The translations under genes and the position numbers were made by a program. Below are positions 43,307 to 52,274 of a stretch of DNA of 64,000 nt, one piece after another (within the stretch, counting starts at the first letter, position 1; the number at the start of each line of letters is the position of its first letter). The stretch is taken from NCBI GenBank assembly GCA_017883385.1, contig JADGNQ010000011.1, positions 1 through 64,000 on the forward strand, written 5' to 3'. Under the pieces are notes generated by a model. That model had not been told where the DNA came from. It saw nothing but the letters and a program-made list of their open reading frames with translations, and made no database searches. This DNA is from Candidatus Sulfotelmatobacter sp. Lineage in GTDB: Bacteria > Acidobacteriota > Terriglobia > Terriglobales > Acidobacteriaceae.

Positions 43307-44659
43307 TCATTGCGCGCTCTTCGAATCGAAGACCTGGAACTCCCTGATATGTGCCTCCGCGGTTGAGGAAAGGATATTCAATCGCACCCGGCTGGCAGTC
43401 ACTGGCGCAAAGTGGTCAAGACGCTTGTGTCCAATGGCCTGCCCTTTCGCGACCTCGACCCACTTCCCGTCTTTGTACACTTCGATGGCGTATTTCTCGA
43501 CATGCTGCCCGGCGTTTAGCCATTCCATGGTGAGCACACGATCGAAGGTGATTGGGCGGCCCAAATCCACCTCGATCACGGCATGATGTGACCCGGCGGG
43601 GGCCGACCAGAACGTGTCGGGATTGCCGTCCAGCGCGAGTTCTAGCTCCGGAGCCGTGGGGGCATGTCTCGCAGTCAGGTTGTTGCCATATCGCTCGCGA
43701 ATGGCTGATCCGAATTCCTTCAGTCGCTGCACATCGGCGTCGGGCAGGAGGCCCCGACGGTCCGGAGCAATCCCCAACATGAGCTGCCCGCCGCGGCCGA
43801 CGGTCTGCTCGTAAGTGGAAACCAGTTCCGGCACGCTCTTGAGGCTCGACTCGTCGTTTGGATGCCAGAACCAGTGCCCCTTGCGCAGCGGAGTGTCTGC
43901 TTCGACCGGCCGCCATCGCAGGTTTCCGTGGCGGTCGATCACATTCCAGTTCTCGTAAGGAATCGTTCCGTCTTCATTTCCCACCCAACGGATGTCCCCA
44001 TATTCGAAGAGCCCGACGTCGGCAAAAACCAGCGCGTTCGGCTGGTAGGTGCGTAGTTCTTCAATAATATGCGGGAAGTTATAGACGTGTCCGCCGCTGC
44101 CCGCGCCGTCGAGCCAAAACTCCTCAAGGTCGCCGTAGCCTTGTGCCAGTTCGTCCAATTCCGCCGCGTAATACTTGTCGTATTCGGCCGAGTTACTGTA
44201 GCGGGGTTCGTGGCGGTCCCACGGAGACAGGTAGACTCCGAACTTCAAGCCATATTTTCGCGCGGCTTCCTCAACTCGTTTCACTACATTTCCGTTGCCG
44301 TTTTCCCATGGGCTGCTCTTGACACTGTAGTCGGTCTGCCCTGTGGGCCACAGACAAAATCCATCGTGGTGCTTGGCCACGAAGACCACGTACTTGATTC
44401 CAGCAGACTGCAGCGCCCGCATCCATTGGTCGGGATCGAATTGCGCGGGATTGAATACTTTCGGATCCGCTTTGCCGTCGCCCCATTCCCGGTCGAGAAA
44501 GGTGTTCGTACCGAAGTGGATGATCGCGCCCATCTCGAGATCTTGCCAGTCGACCTGCTGCGGAGACGGCTTGAGATCGCTGAAAGTCTGGGCCCAGAGC
44601 GTGGCCAGAAAAATCGTCAACAGCAAGACAACATCTAGAACGCGTATGGGCCGAGGCAT
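43307..44659 (-). CDS. Exported GH29 alpha-L-fucosidase with discoidin-like domain
   Basis: 450 aa with a signal peptide (VLDVVLLLTIFLATLWAQ). The GH29 catalytic domain (about 25-335) shows EMGAIIHFGTNTF, KYVVFVAKHHDGFCLWPT, FGVYLSPWDRHEP and DLEEFWLDGAGSG, in which Asp about 184 is the expected nucleophile. The C-terminal ~110 residues are an F5/8 type C (discoidin-like) sugar-binding domain, with ALDGNPDTFWSAP and AVIEVDLGRPITFDRVLTMEWL. It removes alpha-L-fucose from glycans outside the cytoplasm. The start is the ATG just before the signal peptide; the long in-frame extension upstream runs antisense to aroF and is not coding. It converges with the giant protease gene. Confidence 0.9.
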   Translation of the reverse strand: MPRPIRVLDVVLLLTIFLATLWAQTFSDLKPSPQQVDWQDLEMGAIIHFGTNTFLDREWGDGKADPKVFNPAQFDPDQWMRALQSAGIKYVVFVAKHHDGFCLWPTGQTDYSVKSSPWENGNGNVVKRVEEAARKYGLKFGVYLSPWDRHEPRYSNSAEYDKYYAAELDELAQGYGDLEEFWLDGAGSGGHVYNFPHIIEELRTYQPNALVFADVGLFEYGDIRWVGNEDGTIPYENWNVIDRHGNLRWRPVEADTPLRKGHWFWHPNDESSLKSVPELVSTYEQTVGRGGQLMLGIAPDRRGLLPDADVQRLKEFGSAIRERYGNNLTARHAPTAPELELALDGNPDTFWSAPAGSHHAVIEVDLGRPITFDRVLTMEWLNAGQHVEKYAIEVYKDGKWVEVAKGQAIGHKRLDHFAPVTASRVRLNILSSTAEAHIREFQVFDSKSAQ

Positions 44660-44742
44660 GGCGAAAATCGTAGCATCCCCCGCGGCGGTATGCACGGGAG
44701 TGATCGTTAGATATTGCCGGATCGGCCGGATCCTCCTCATCA

Positions 44743-45777
44743 CTAAGATGCCGCGGACACCGCAACGGGCAGGCTGGCAGTCCGCCGCAGCGGTTCCGCC
44801 AGCGCCCGCATCACTTTTCCGAATCCCGCGAAGTCGAGGGATTGAGGCCCGTCCGAGAGCGCGCGTTCCGGGCAAGGATGCACCTCGATGATCAAACCAT
44901 CGGCGCCCACGGCGACGGCTGCACGGGAAACCGCCGCAATCAGGCTCTGCTTGCCGGTTCCGTGCGAAGGATCGGCAATCACCGGAAGGTGCGACAGATC
45001 CCGGGCTAAAGCCACGGCGGCGAGGTCGATAGTATTGCGCGTTTCGGTTTCGAAGGTCCTGATGCCGCGCTCGCAGAGCACGACATTGGGATTGCCCCCC
45101 GAGAGCAGGTATTCCGCAGCCAGCAGCCACTCTTTGACAGTGGCTGACGGGCCCCTCTTCAACAGGATGGGCTTGTTGACGGTGGCCAGACGGCGCAGCA
45201 GGGCGAAATTCTGCATGTTGCGCGCCCCCACCTGCAGCATATCCACGTGCTCGCAGATGACGTCGATATCCTCGGTGCTCATCACCTCCGTGATTACGGG
45301 CAAGCCGGTGACTTCCCGGGCTTCCCGCAGGATCTTGAGCGCCTCCAGGCCGAGTCCCTGAAAGTCATAGGGGGAGGTCCGCGGCTTGTAGGCTCCGCCT
45401 CGCAGCATAGCCGCTCCTGCGCGCTTCACGGCGTGGGCCGTGTCGAGCAGTTGGTCACGCGACTCGACGGAGCAGGGGCCGGCGATCACGACGACCTCGG
45501 GGCCGCCGATCGCCACGCCGTTTACCTTCACCACCGTGCGTTCCGGCTTCACCTGGCGGCTCACCAGTTTGAACGGCTGGGCAATGGCGACGACGTTGTC
45601 AACGCCTGGCGCGACCTGCAGTGCTTCGATCTCGTGCCGGCGTCCACTACCCACGGCGGCGACGATCGTGCGCTCCGTGCCGCGGGTGACATGAGGTTGG
45701 TATCCGGCTTCTCGGATTCGTTCAATCACGTGGTTGATCTCCTGCTCGGTTGCTTTTTCGGACATGTTGACGATCAT
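44743..45777 (-). CDS. aroF: 3-deoxy-7-phosphoheptulonate (DAHP) synthase
   Basis: 344 aa. It condenses phosphoenolpyruvate and erythrose 4-phosphate in the first step of the shikimate pathway. The N-terminal ~75 residues are a ferredoxin-like regulatory domain ([20 protein letters not shown]), as in the Thermotoga-type enzyme that is feedback-inhibited by Phe/Tyr. The barrel has [54 protein letters not shown] and [18 protein letters not shown], which include the PEP- and metal-binding residues. AAGGAG seven bases before the ATG sets the start. A complete aromatic-codon attenuator precedes the gene. Confidence 0.95.
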   Translation of the reverse strand: MIVNMSEKATEQEINHVIERIREAGYQPHVTRGTERTIVAAVGSGRRHEIEALQVAPGVDNVVAIAQPFKLVSRQVKPERTVVKVNGVAIGGPEVVVIAGPCSVESRDQLLDTAHAVKRAGAAMLRGGAYKPRTSPYDFQGLGLEALKILREAREVTGLPVITEVMSTEDIDVICEHVDMLQVGARNMQNFALLRRLATVNKPILLKRGPSATVKEWLLAAEYLLSGGNPNVVLCERGIRTFETETRNTIDLAAVALARDLSHLPVIADPSHGTGKQSLIAAVSRAAVAVGADGLIIEVHPCPERALSDGPQSLDFAGFGKVMRALAEPLRRTASLPVAVSAAS

Positions 45778-45800
45778 CGCGGTTCTCCTTGTGGGTTTCC

Positions 45801-45835
45801 CCAAAACAAAAGCCGCGATCTCTGGATCGCGGCTT
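45801..45835 (-). terminator. Attenuator terminator in the DAHP synthase leader
   Basis: Read on the minus strand, AGCCGCGATC-CAGA-GATCGCGGCT forms a perfect 10-bp stem (11 with the flanking A-T pair), followed directly by TTTGTTTT. It ends the leader about 25 nt before the aroF start codon. Its 5' arm overlaps the 3' arm of an alternative antiterminator helix. Confidence 0.9.
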
Positions 45836-45928
45836 GCGGCTAAGCTTGTCTAAGTTTGGCGGCCGTTTATTGGCTCATCCTTACCCCAAGCTGCGCCGCA
45901 GCCGCTACTCCTGGAAACCAGTAGTACA
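45829..45928 (-). promoter_or_regulatory. Antiterminator and pause hairpin of the aroF attenuator
   Basis: On the minus strand, AGCGGCTGCGGCGCAGCTT (45888-45906) is nearly complementary to AAGCTTAGCCGCAAGCCGC (45829-45847), with only small bulges. The second segment contains the 5' arm of the terminator, so the two helices exclude each other. Upstream, TACTACTGG-TTT-CCAGGAGTA (45906-45926) can form a pause-type hairpin around the aromatic codons. A ribosome stalled on those codons would leave the antiterminator free; one reaching the leader stop at 45867 would block it. Confidence 0.82.
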
Positions 45929-45962
45929 CGGCAAATGGCGTGCCTGAGGTAAATCGTGTCAT
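45867..45962 (-). CDS. Aromatic leader peptide controlling DAHP synthase
   Basis: A 31-codon ORF upstream of aroF that codes for Phe4, Phe10 and then Tyr13-Tyr14-Trp15-Phe16 in a row (codons TAC TAC TGG TTT), followed by PGVAAAAQLGVRMSQ and TAA. Such a run of all three aromatic amino acids next to competing RNA helices is the signature of transcription attenuation. Here it would sense aminoacyl-tRNA for Phe, Tyr and Trp, the end products of the pathway that aroF opens. No strong Shine-Dalgarno is visible before the ATG, which is common for leaders. The peptide itself probably has no function beyond being translated. Confidence 0.85.
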   Translation of the reverse strand: MTRFTSGTPFAVYYWFPGVAAAAQLGVRMSQ

Positions 45963-46019
45963 AGAATGTTTTCGTTTAATGCAAATCAGACAGCGTTGTA
46001 CTGGTGAAAGTCCCCTTGG

Positions 46020-46184
46020 TTACTGGAGGGAGCTGGCGACGGTCGAGAATGCGGTATTGGCATTCGATCCGATCAAGCGAACCGTCCCCACCACCAGAAC
46101 CAAAATAACCGCCAACATCACCGCGTATTCCGCGATGTCTTGCCCCGCATCTTCCGACCAAAGCCTGCGAATCACTTTGAGCAT
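46020..46184 (-). CDS. flp: Flp-type pilin (orphan)
   Basis: A 54-aa Flp/Fap pilin. It has a short basic leader, the prepilin-peptidase motif G|QDIAEY (Gly14, then four residues, Glu19, Tyr20, exactly G|XXXXEY), a hydrophobic helix AVMLAVILVLVVGTVRLIG, and a short tail. Mature Flp pilins assemble into Tad pili for surface adhesion. GGAGGA six bases before the ATG and a good promoter support expression. No tad/cpa assembly genes or prepilin peptidase are in the window, so it must use machinery encoded elsewhere or have lost it. Confidence 0.88.
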   Translation of the reverse strand: MLKVIRRLWSEDAGQDIAEYAVMLAVILVLVVGTVRLIGSNANTAFSTVASSLQ

Positions 46185-46247
46185 TTGCACTCCTCCGGCC
46201 TGCTAGTCAGTTCCTTTGAGAGGGTAGGACTGAACTTTGTGTCACCC

Positions 46248-46277
46248 ATGATGCACGTGCTTCAAGGTTGTTGTCAA
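46248..46277 (-). promoter_or_regulatory. Sigma-70-like promoter for flp
   Basis: On the minus strand, TTGACA, an 18-base spacer and CATCAT (four of six matches to TATAAT) lie about 65 nt before the flp ATG. The -35 is a perfect consensus. Transcription may read on into the aroF leader 58 nt beyond the flp stop. Confidence 0.55.
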
Positions 46278-46307
46278 ATTCCCGTTTCGTATATTTCCAC
46301 CGAGGAA

Positions 46308-47846
46308 TCAGTAGGGTTGGACGGCCTCGGAGGGCTGCGTTTGCGCAGCGTTTGTGGGGTTTGGAACCCGCTGGCGGAGCAGATCCTGTGCAGATTGTTG
46401 CGCATTTTGCAGGATGCGATTCGGAAGCAGCCCGAGATAGAGAGTGGCGACCATACTGGTGGCCAAAGCGATGCCTAGTCCGAAGGGAATGCGTGCAACC
46501 GGGACTTCCTTGCGCGACTCCCGCATATACATCATCACGATGATGCGCAGGTAGTAGTAGGCGCCGATGGCGCTGTTGATCACCCCGATCAGGGTGAGCC
46601 CAATCAGGTTGGCCTTCAGCGCGGCGCTAAATACGTAGAACTTGGCAAAGAATCCCCCCGTCATTGGGATGCCGATCAGCGAAAGCAGGAAAATGGTGAG
46701 GGTCGCGGCCAGCAGCGGTGAAGTGCGGCCCAAACCTTCGTAGTCTTCGAGCGTCACATAGCGCTCGCCCGCGTTGGCGAAATGGCTGACCACGGCGAAC
46801 GCGCCCACGTTCATCGCGGCGTAGGCAGCGGTGTAGAACATGGCGGCAGAGATCCCGGTGGCGGAATTCTCCGGACTGGTCATCGCGAACGCCACCAGCA
46901 GATAGCCCGCGTGGGCGATCGAGGAGTAGGCCAGAAGGCGCTTGATGTTGGTCTGGACGAGAGCCCCAACATTGCCCAGGGTCATGGACAGAGCCGCAGC
47001 CACCCAGATCAGCCAGAAGCGTCCGGGCGCGTTGATGGCGAATACAACCCGCAGCAGGACGGCGAATGCAGCAGCCTTGGGGGCAGTCGACATGAAGCCG
47101 GTGATCGGGGCCGGGGCGCCTTCGTAGACGTCGGGCGTCCAGATGTGGAACGGTGCAGCCGCGACCTTGAATCCCAGGCCGACGAACATGAGGGCCATGG
47201 CCACATATACCAGCACCTGGACGGGACCAGCCTGCAAACTCCGGCTGATGATGTCGATGTTGGTCGATCCAGTGGCGCCGAACATCATCGCCACGCCGTA
47301 CAGGAAAAATGCCGTGGCGAAAGATCCAAGCAGGAAATACTTCAGTGACGATTCGCTGCTCGAAGCCTCATTGCGTCGGAACCCGGTAAGAATATAGGTG
47401 GAAATCGAGGAGATTTCGAGCGCGATGAAAATCAGCACCAGTTCGACGGCTGAGGTCATCAACGCCATGCCGACCGCGCCGAAAAGGATGAGCGCGTAGT
47501 ATTCCCCAGCGCGAATCTTCTGCACCGCCATGTATTCAAACGAGCTCAGGATGACGACGGCGGCGATGGCGATCACCAGAAAGTGGAAGAACACGCTGAA
47601 GCTGTCGACTCGCACCATGTTCGAAAAAGCCAATCCGGGAGACTGCGCCATGTGCCAGGTGGAGAGCAGCCCGGCGATCGTCCCGGCGAGCGCGATCAGG
47701 CCCAGAGTCTTCTGGCTCCTTTCCTCGTCCACCAAAGGGTCGAGGAGCATGATCACGATGCCGAAGGCCGACAAAATGAGTTCGGGCAGGATGCGGATGT
47801 AGTCCACGCCCTGGGGAATGGCCTGAACCAAAGAGGTGGTGATCAT
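46308..47846 (-). CDS. nuoN: NADH-quinone oxidoreductase subunit N
   Basis: 512 aa. An antiporter-like membrane subunit of complex I that takes part in proton pumping. About 14 hydrophobic helices are seen. Family segments include VELVLIFIALEISSISTYIL (with the conserved membrane Glu), SSLKYFLLGSFATAFFLYG, VGLGFKVAAAPFHIWTPDVYEGAP with the channel Lys, and LLAYSSIAHAGYLL. It is the last gene of the nuo run; its ATG overlaps the nuoM stop by 4 nt. Confidence 0.95.
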   Translation of the reverse strand: MITTSLVQAIPQGVDYIRILPELILSAFGIVIMLLDPLVDEERSQKTLGLIALAGTIAGLLSTWHMAQSPGLAFSNMVRVDSFSVFFHFLVIAIAAVVILSSFEYMAVQKIRAGEYYALILFGAVGMALMTSAVELVLIFIALEISSISTYILTGFRRNEASSSESSLKYFLLGSFATAFFLYGVAMMFGATGSTNIDIISRSLQAGPVQVLVYVAMALMFVGLGFKVAAAPFHIWTPDVYEGAPAPITGFMSTAPKAAAFAVLLRVVFAINAPGRFWLIWVAAALSMTLGNVGALVQTNIKRLLAYSSIAHAGYLLVAFAMTSPENSATGISAAMFYTAAYAAMNVGAFAVVSHFANAGERYVTLEDYEGLGRTSPLLAATLTIFLLSLIGIPMTGGFFAKFYVFSAALKANLIGLTLIGVINSAIGAYYYLRIIVMMYMRESRKEVPVARIPFGLGIALATSMVATLYLGLLPNRILQNAQQSAQDLLRQRVPNPTNAAQTQPSEAVQPY

Positions 47847-49360
47847 TGGCCTACCACCTTGCTGACCACTTGCGGGAACGAGATGAGTGCGGCCTGCACT
47901 GCCGGATCAATCGCACCGAGCCACAGAATGGGAGCCACGCCCATAACCAACGCCGCCGCGGCGCACGGCCATACCGCAGCCTTCTCAAAGCCGGAAAGAT
48001 CTGGCAGGGAATTGTTCACCGCATGCGTGATTTTGCCGTAGAACACTCGCTGATACATCCACAACAGATAGCCGGCGCTCCAGATCACGCCGGTCGCGGC
48101 GAGGATTCCGTAGACGGCCCGATCTTGAAATGCACCGCTCAGCACCAGAAACTCGCCGATGAATCCGTTGAGCAAGGGCAGTCCGACCGAAGCCAGCACA
48201 ATGAACAAATAGGACGCCGCGTAGACCGGCATGGGAGAGGCCAGGCCGCCGAACTCCGAGATCTCGTAGGTGTGCCTCCGCTCGTGCAGAATTCCCGCCA
48301 GCATGAAGAGGGCGCCGGTGGAGACTCCGTGGGCCAGCATAACGAACATCGCACCGTTCAATCCCGCCTGGGTAAAGCTGAAAATTCCCAGCACCACGAA
48401 ACCCAGGTGGCTGACCGAAGAGTACGCGATCAGCTTCTTCATATTGGGCTGCACCATGGCCACGAGCGCGCCGTAGACGATGCCGATCAGCGCCAGAATC
48501 ATCACCCAAGGGGCGTTGTGCCGCGATTGCTCCGGAAACAGTCCCAGGTTGAACCGCAGCATGCCGTAGGTGCCCATCTTGAGCAAAACGCCCGCCAGTA
48601 GCACCGATCCGGCGGTGGGGGCTTCGACGTGGGCATCGGGCAACCAGGTGTGAAATGGAAACAGCGGGACTTTTACCGCGAATGCTACGAAGAATCCGAG
48701 GAAAAGCCATTGCGCGGCGGCCGGGAAGTTGGGTACTTTGCCGCTCGCGATCAGATCGCGAATGGTCACAAAATCGAAGCTGTGCGTGTTGGCGTAGAGC
48801 CACAAAATCGCCGCCAGCATGAACACCGAGGCGATCATGGTGTACATGAAAAACTTCACCGCGGCGTAGACCTTGCGTTCGTGGCCAAACACACCGATCA
48901 GCAAAGCCATGGGGATCAGCGTGGCTTCCCAGAAGAAATAGAACAGGAAGAGGTCAAGGGAAGTGAAGACGCCGATCAGCGCGGTCTCCATGATGAGCAA
49001 AAGAATGAAAAATTCTTTCACTCGATCATGCACTGACTTCCACGAGATCAGCACGCACAGCGGTGTAAGGAACGTGGTCAGAACCACCAGCCACATCGAG
49101 ATGCCATCGATGCCCATGTGGTAGTGGATGTTGGGGCTCGAAATCCACTGGCGATCCACTGCGAACTGGAACCCAGCGTCTCCGCGATGGAAATGTACGG
49201 GCAGGTGCAGCGAGAGAACAAACGTCAGCAGCGAGATCACGAGCGAAAAAATGCGGATATCGCGATCACGGCGTGGCAACAGGACCAGCAACAGCGCCCC
49301 TGCCAGCGGTGCGAAGGTCACCAGGGTCAGGATGAAGGGGCTGAGGTTGTCGATGTTCAT
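47843..49360 (-). CDS. nuoM: NADH-quinone oxidoreductase subunit M
   Basis: 505 aa, the second antiporter-like complex I membrane subunit. Diagnostic segments: YHMGIDGISMWLVVLTTFLTP, LFYFFWEATLIPMALLIGVFG (conserved Glu), VKVPLFPFHTWLPDAHVEAPT with the channel Lys and the PxxxHxWLPxAHxxAP signature, and LIAYSSVSHLGFVVLG. The start is the ATG giving the usual short N-terminus ([15 protein letters not shown]); it overlaps the nuoL stop by 4 nt. Confidence 0.95.
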   Translation of the reverse strand: MNIDNLSPFILTLVTFAPLAGALLLVLLPRRDRDIRIFSLVISLLTFVLSLHLPVHFHRGDAGFQFAVDRQWISSPNIHYHMGIDGISMWLVVLTTFLTPLCVLISWKSVHDRVKEFFILLLIMETALIGVFTSLDLFLFYFFWEATLIPMALLIGVFGHERKVYAAVKFFMYTMIASVFMLAAILWLYANTHSFDFVTIRDLIASGKVPNFPAAAQWLFLGFFVAFAVKVPLFPFHTWLPDAHVEAPTAGSVLLAGVLLKMGTYGMLRFNLGLFPEQSRHNAPWVMILALIGIVYGALVAMVQPNMKKLIAYSSVSHLGFVVLGIFSFTQAGLNGAMFVMLAHGVSTGALFMLAGILHERRHTYEISEFGGLASPMPVYAASYLFIVLASVGLPLLNGFIGEFLVLSGAFQDRAVYGILAATGVIWSAGYLLWMYQRVFYGKITHAVNNSLPDLSGFEKAAVWPCAAAALVMGVAPILWLGAIDPAVQAALISFPQVVSKVVGQ

Positions 49361-51321
49361 CGTCCCACCCCCAACCAGATCATGTAGGCGATTACGACGG
49401 CGGAACCGGCGGCGATCCATCCTGCGTAGGAGCGCAGGTTGCCGGACTGCATGTGGCGCACTTCGTCAGAAACTTGGCGTGCGCCGTCAGCAGCGTTGTT
49501 TACGGTGTCGTCGATGACTTTGCGGTCGACTCCCTGCCACAGGATGCTGGTGGACCCGTCGACCAGCGGCTTGACGAAGAGCTTCGCGTAAAGCTCGTCG
49601 ATGTAGTACTTGTTCAGGACCGCCGTGTAGAAGCCATTCAGGCCATCGGCGATCTTCTGCGGCAGATAGGGCCTACTCACGTAAAGCACGTAAGCGAGGA
49701 TGAAGCCCAGAACGGCGACCAGTACCGAAACGCCCATTAGTAGTAGTTCCGTACCCCGGCCTGCCGCTTCTCCCGCGGCTTCCGTTACTTCGGCGGAGCC
49801 AAACACCGGCGCGAGGAAATGCTCGAATCGGTTCCCGATGCCAACCAGCCCGCCGACCACGGAAAGCAACGCGAGAATCATCAGGGGAACCAGCATAACC
49901 ATCGGGCTCTCGTGTGGTTCACCATGGCCGTGGTCATCGTGACCGTGGGACGCGCGTCCATGCGAGTCGACCTGGGCGCCGCGATAGTCGCCGAAAAACG
50001 TCATGAACAACAGTCGGAACATGTAGAACGATGTGATGAAAGCCGTGATGACACCGATCAGCCAGAACACCCAACTGCCGTGTTCGCTGGAGAATGCCTT
50101 CCAAAGAATTTCGTCCTTGCTCCAGAAGCCAGCGAACGGCGGGATTCCGGCGATAGCCAGCGTTGCGATGCCCATGGTCATAAACGTCCACGGAATGTAG
50201 GAGCGCAGCCCGCCCATCTTCCGCATGTCCTGCTCGCCGCCAACGGCGTGAATCACCGAGCCTGCGGCCAGAAACAGCAGGCCTTTGAAGAATGCATGAG
50301 TCATCAGGTGGAAGATTCCGGCAGAGAACGCTCCGACACCGCACGCCATGAACATATAGCCGAGTTGCGAGACGGTGGAGTAGGCAAGAACCTTCTTGAT
50401 ATCCGTTTGCGTGATGCCAATCGTCGCGGCGAACAGCGCGGTCAGCGTTCCGATCACGGCGACAACTGTCAGCGCCGCCGGCGCCCTTTCAAAAATCATG
50501 TGCGAACGCGAAACCATGTAGACGCCAGCGGTCACCATGGTTGCGGCGTGGATCAAAGCGGAGACCGGCGTGGGGCCTTCCATCGCGTCCGGCAACCAGA
50601 CGTAGAGCGGGATCTGGGCCGACTTGCCGCACGCGCCCACCATCAGCAGGATTCCGATGGCGGTGAGAAACCCGGCACCTGTAGTTTCGGACGCGAGGGG
50701 CCGCACCTTTTCGAAAACGTCAACGAAGTTCAGCGAACCGAAGTGCTGGATGATCAGGAACAGGCCGATGAGAAATCCGAAGTCGCCGATACGGTTGACG
50801 ATGAACGCCTTCTTGCCCGCCGATGCCGCCGAATCCTTCGTGAACCAGAATCCAATCAGTAGATACGATGCCAGTCCTACGCCCTCCCAGCCGATAAACA
50901 TCAGCAGATAATTGTTGGCCAGGATCAGCGTCAGCATGAAAAACATGAACAGGTTCAGGTACGCGAAGAAGCGGTAGTAGCTGGGGTCCTCCCACATGTA
51001 TCCGACGGAGTAAATGTGAATGAGAAATCCAACTCCGGTGACAACCAGCAGCATGACCAGCGAAAGCTGATCGAGGTACAAGGCAAAGTCGGCGGTGAAG
51101 TTGCCGGACCGGATCCAGTGGGCCACGTATTCCTGGTAAGGAAGGTCGACCGACGAAACACGCAAGACAACTGAAAGCGCCCAGGCGAAGGCTGCGCCGG
51201 AGAAGACCAAGCCGATCGTGCTGATTGCGGTTCGCGAGGACTTCTTCCCCAGGAACCCATTGATCGCGGCGCCCGCCAGGGGCAGCATCGGGATCAGCCA
51301 GAGATTGAGAGAGGACGTCAT
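49357..51321 (-). CDS. nuoL: NADH-quinone oxidoreductase subunit L
   Basis: 654 aa, the distal antiporter-like subunit with the long lateral helix. Seen: [42 protein letters not shown] with the conserved Glu, [20 protein letters not shown] with the pumping Lys, [20 protein letters not shown], and a C-terminal region with a long amphipathic helix and a final anchor ([12 protein letters not shown]). A His/Asp/Gly-rich cytoplasmic loop ([17 protein letters not shown]) is a local peculiarity and could bind metal. The ATG overlaps the nuoK stop by 4 nt. Confidence 0.95.
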   Translation of the reverse strand: MTSSLNLWLIPMLPLAGAAINGFLGKKSSRTAISTIGLVFSGAAFAWALSVVLRVSSVDLPYQEYVAHWIRSGNFTADFALYLDQLSLVMLLVVTGVGFLIHIYSVGYMWEDPSYYRFFAYLNLFMFFMLTLILANNYLLMFIGWEGVGLASYLLIGFWFTKDSAASAGKKAFIVNRIGDFGFLIGLFLIIQHFGSLNFVDVFEKVRPLASETTGAGFLTAIGILLMVGACGKSAQIPLYVWLPDAMEGPTPVSALIHAATMVTAGVYMVSRSHMIFERAPAALTVVAVIGTLTALFAATIGITQTDIKKVLAYSTVSQLGYMFMACGVGAFSAGIFHLMTHAFFKGLLFLAAGSVIHAVGGEQDMRKMGGLRSYIPWTFMTMGIATLAIAGIPPFAGFWSKDEILWKAFSSEHGSWVFWLIGVITAFITSFYMFRLLFMTFFGDYRGAQVDSHGRASHGHDDHGHGEPHESPMVMLVPLMILALLSVVGGLVGIGNRFEHFLAPVFGSAEVTEAAGEAAGRGTELLLMGVSVLVAVLGFILAYVLYVSRPYLPQKIADGLNGFYTAVLNKYYIDELYAKLFVKPLVDGSTSILWQGVDRKVIDDTVNNAADGARQVSDEVRHMQSGNLRSYAGWIAAGSAVVIAYMIWLGVGR

Positions 51322-51620
51322 AGTTTGAGCAGGTTCACCTGGTCGATATTCAAGGTCTCTCGCGTGCGGTAGACGGCGATGATGATCGCCAGTCCGACAG
51401 CAGCTTCCGCGGCCGCCACGACCATGACGAAGAAAACGAAGATCTGACCGGCGAGTGCGTGCCAATGCGCGGCAAAGGCGACAAAGGAAAGATTCACGCC
51501 GTTGAGCATCAGCTCAATCGACATAAAGATAGTGATGATATTCCGTTTGATCAGGAATCCGGTCACACCGCAGGCAAACAGAAATCCGCTCAGCACCAGG
51601 TAATACGATAGTGGGACCAT
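51318..51620 (-). CDS. nuoK: NADH-quinone oxidoreductase subunit K
   Basis: A 100-aa membrane subunit with three helices. The conserved buried Glu residues lie in [14 protein letters not shown] and [18 protein letters not shown], the proton-path residues of NuoK. Size and sequence are standard. The gene overlaps nuoJ by 1 nt and nuoL by 4 nt, so J, K and L are tightly coupled. Confidence 0.95.
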   Translation of the reverse strand: MVPLSYYLVLSGFLFACGVTGFLIKRNIITIFMSIELMLNGVNLSFVAFAAHWHALAGQIFVFFVMVVAAAEAAVGLAIIIAVYRTRETLNIDQVNLLKL

Positions 51621-52153
51621 CAGTCCACCTTCCTTGCCGTGCCGCCTGCCAGAGAAGATGGCGGTTTGGTGGCGAGTACCACCGCTCCCATAATCGCAAT
51701 CAGAATCAGGACGGAAGTAATCTCAAAAGGCAGCAGAAACTCGTGGAAGAGCAATTGTCCGATGGTCTTGGGATCGCCGGGCAGTGCCCCGGCGGCAACG
51801 GCCTCAGTTCCTGAATGCCGAAGTACGACCCAGCCCACCAGAATACTTCCCAGCAACATTCCCGGGATGCCGAATAACACAGCGACACGGCTGCCCTTGG
51901 TACGCTCTTCGACTCCGGCATTAAGCAGCATGATGGTGAAGACGAAGAGCACCATGATCGCACCCGCGTAGACGATGACCTGCACGGCTGCGACGAACTC
52001 CGCGCCCAATAGCAGGTATTCGCCCGCGAGCGCGGCCATCACCGCGATCAACGAAAGCGCGCTGTTAATGGGATGAGTCTGCGCCAGCAGGTTGATTGCG
52101 CCCGCCACACAGACGGCCCCGAAGGCCAGAAAGAGGACTAGATGAACACTCAT
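51620..52153 (-). CDS. nuoJ: NADH-quinone oxidoreductase subunit J
   Basis: A 177-aa membrane subunit with five predicted helices. [26 protein letters not shown] is the NuoJ signature, containing the pi-bulge Tyr region of helix 3. The C-terminal tail is short and polar. The first nuo gene after the repeat-filled gap downstream of nuoH, where nuoI is normally found. Confidence 0.94.
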   Translation of the reverse strand: MSVHLVLFLAFGAVCVAGAINLLAQTHPINSALSLIAVMAALAGEYLLLGAEFVAAVQVIVYAGAIMVLFVFTIMLLNAGVEERTKGSRVAVLFGIPGMLLGSILVGWVVLRHSGTEAVAAGALPGDPKTIGQLLFHEFLLPFEITSVLILIAIMGAVVLATKPPSSLAGGTARKVD

Positions 52154-52157
52154 GAAA

Positions 52158-52266
52158 TCAGTTCTCAGTTCTCAGTTGTCAGTTCTCAATAAAACCCGCT
52201 GCAAGTGCGGATTCTCAGTGGCGTCGAAGCGCTCTAACTGAGAACTGAGAACCGAGAACTGAGAAC
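52158..52266. repeat. Inverted pair of heptamer arrays at the nuoH/nuoJ junction
   Basis: On the plus strand, four to five copies of AGTTCTC (one reads AGTTGTC) at 52158-52188 are matched about 45 nt later by the complementary array AACTGAG-AACTGAG-AACCGAG-AACTGAG at 52236-52266. The two arms could fold into a stem of about 30 bp. The rest of this gap has no coding capacity. Confidence 0.85.
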
Positions 52267-52274
52267 TTCTCTTC

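Noticed and set aside
43307-45130. Longer fucosidase reading through to 45130
   Set aside because: The extra N-terminal 157 codons are antisense to aroF and lack any domain; the signal peptide marks the start at 44659.
49934-50862. Overlapping plus-strand ORFs across nuo genes (for example near 49819-50862)
   Set aside because: They are His/Arg/Gly-rich antisense frames of well-conserved membrane-protein genes, as expected from GC-rich codon bias.
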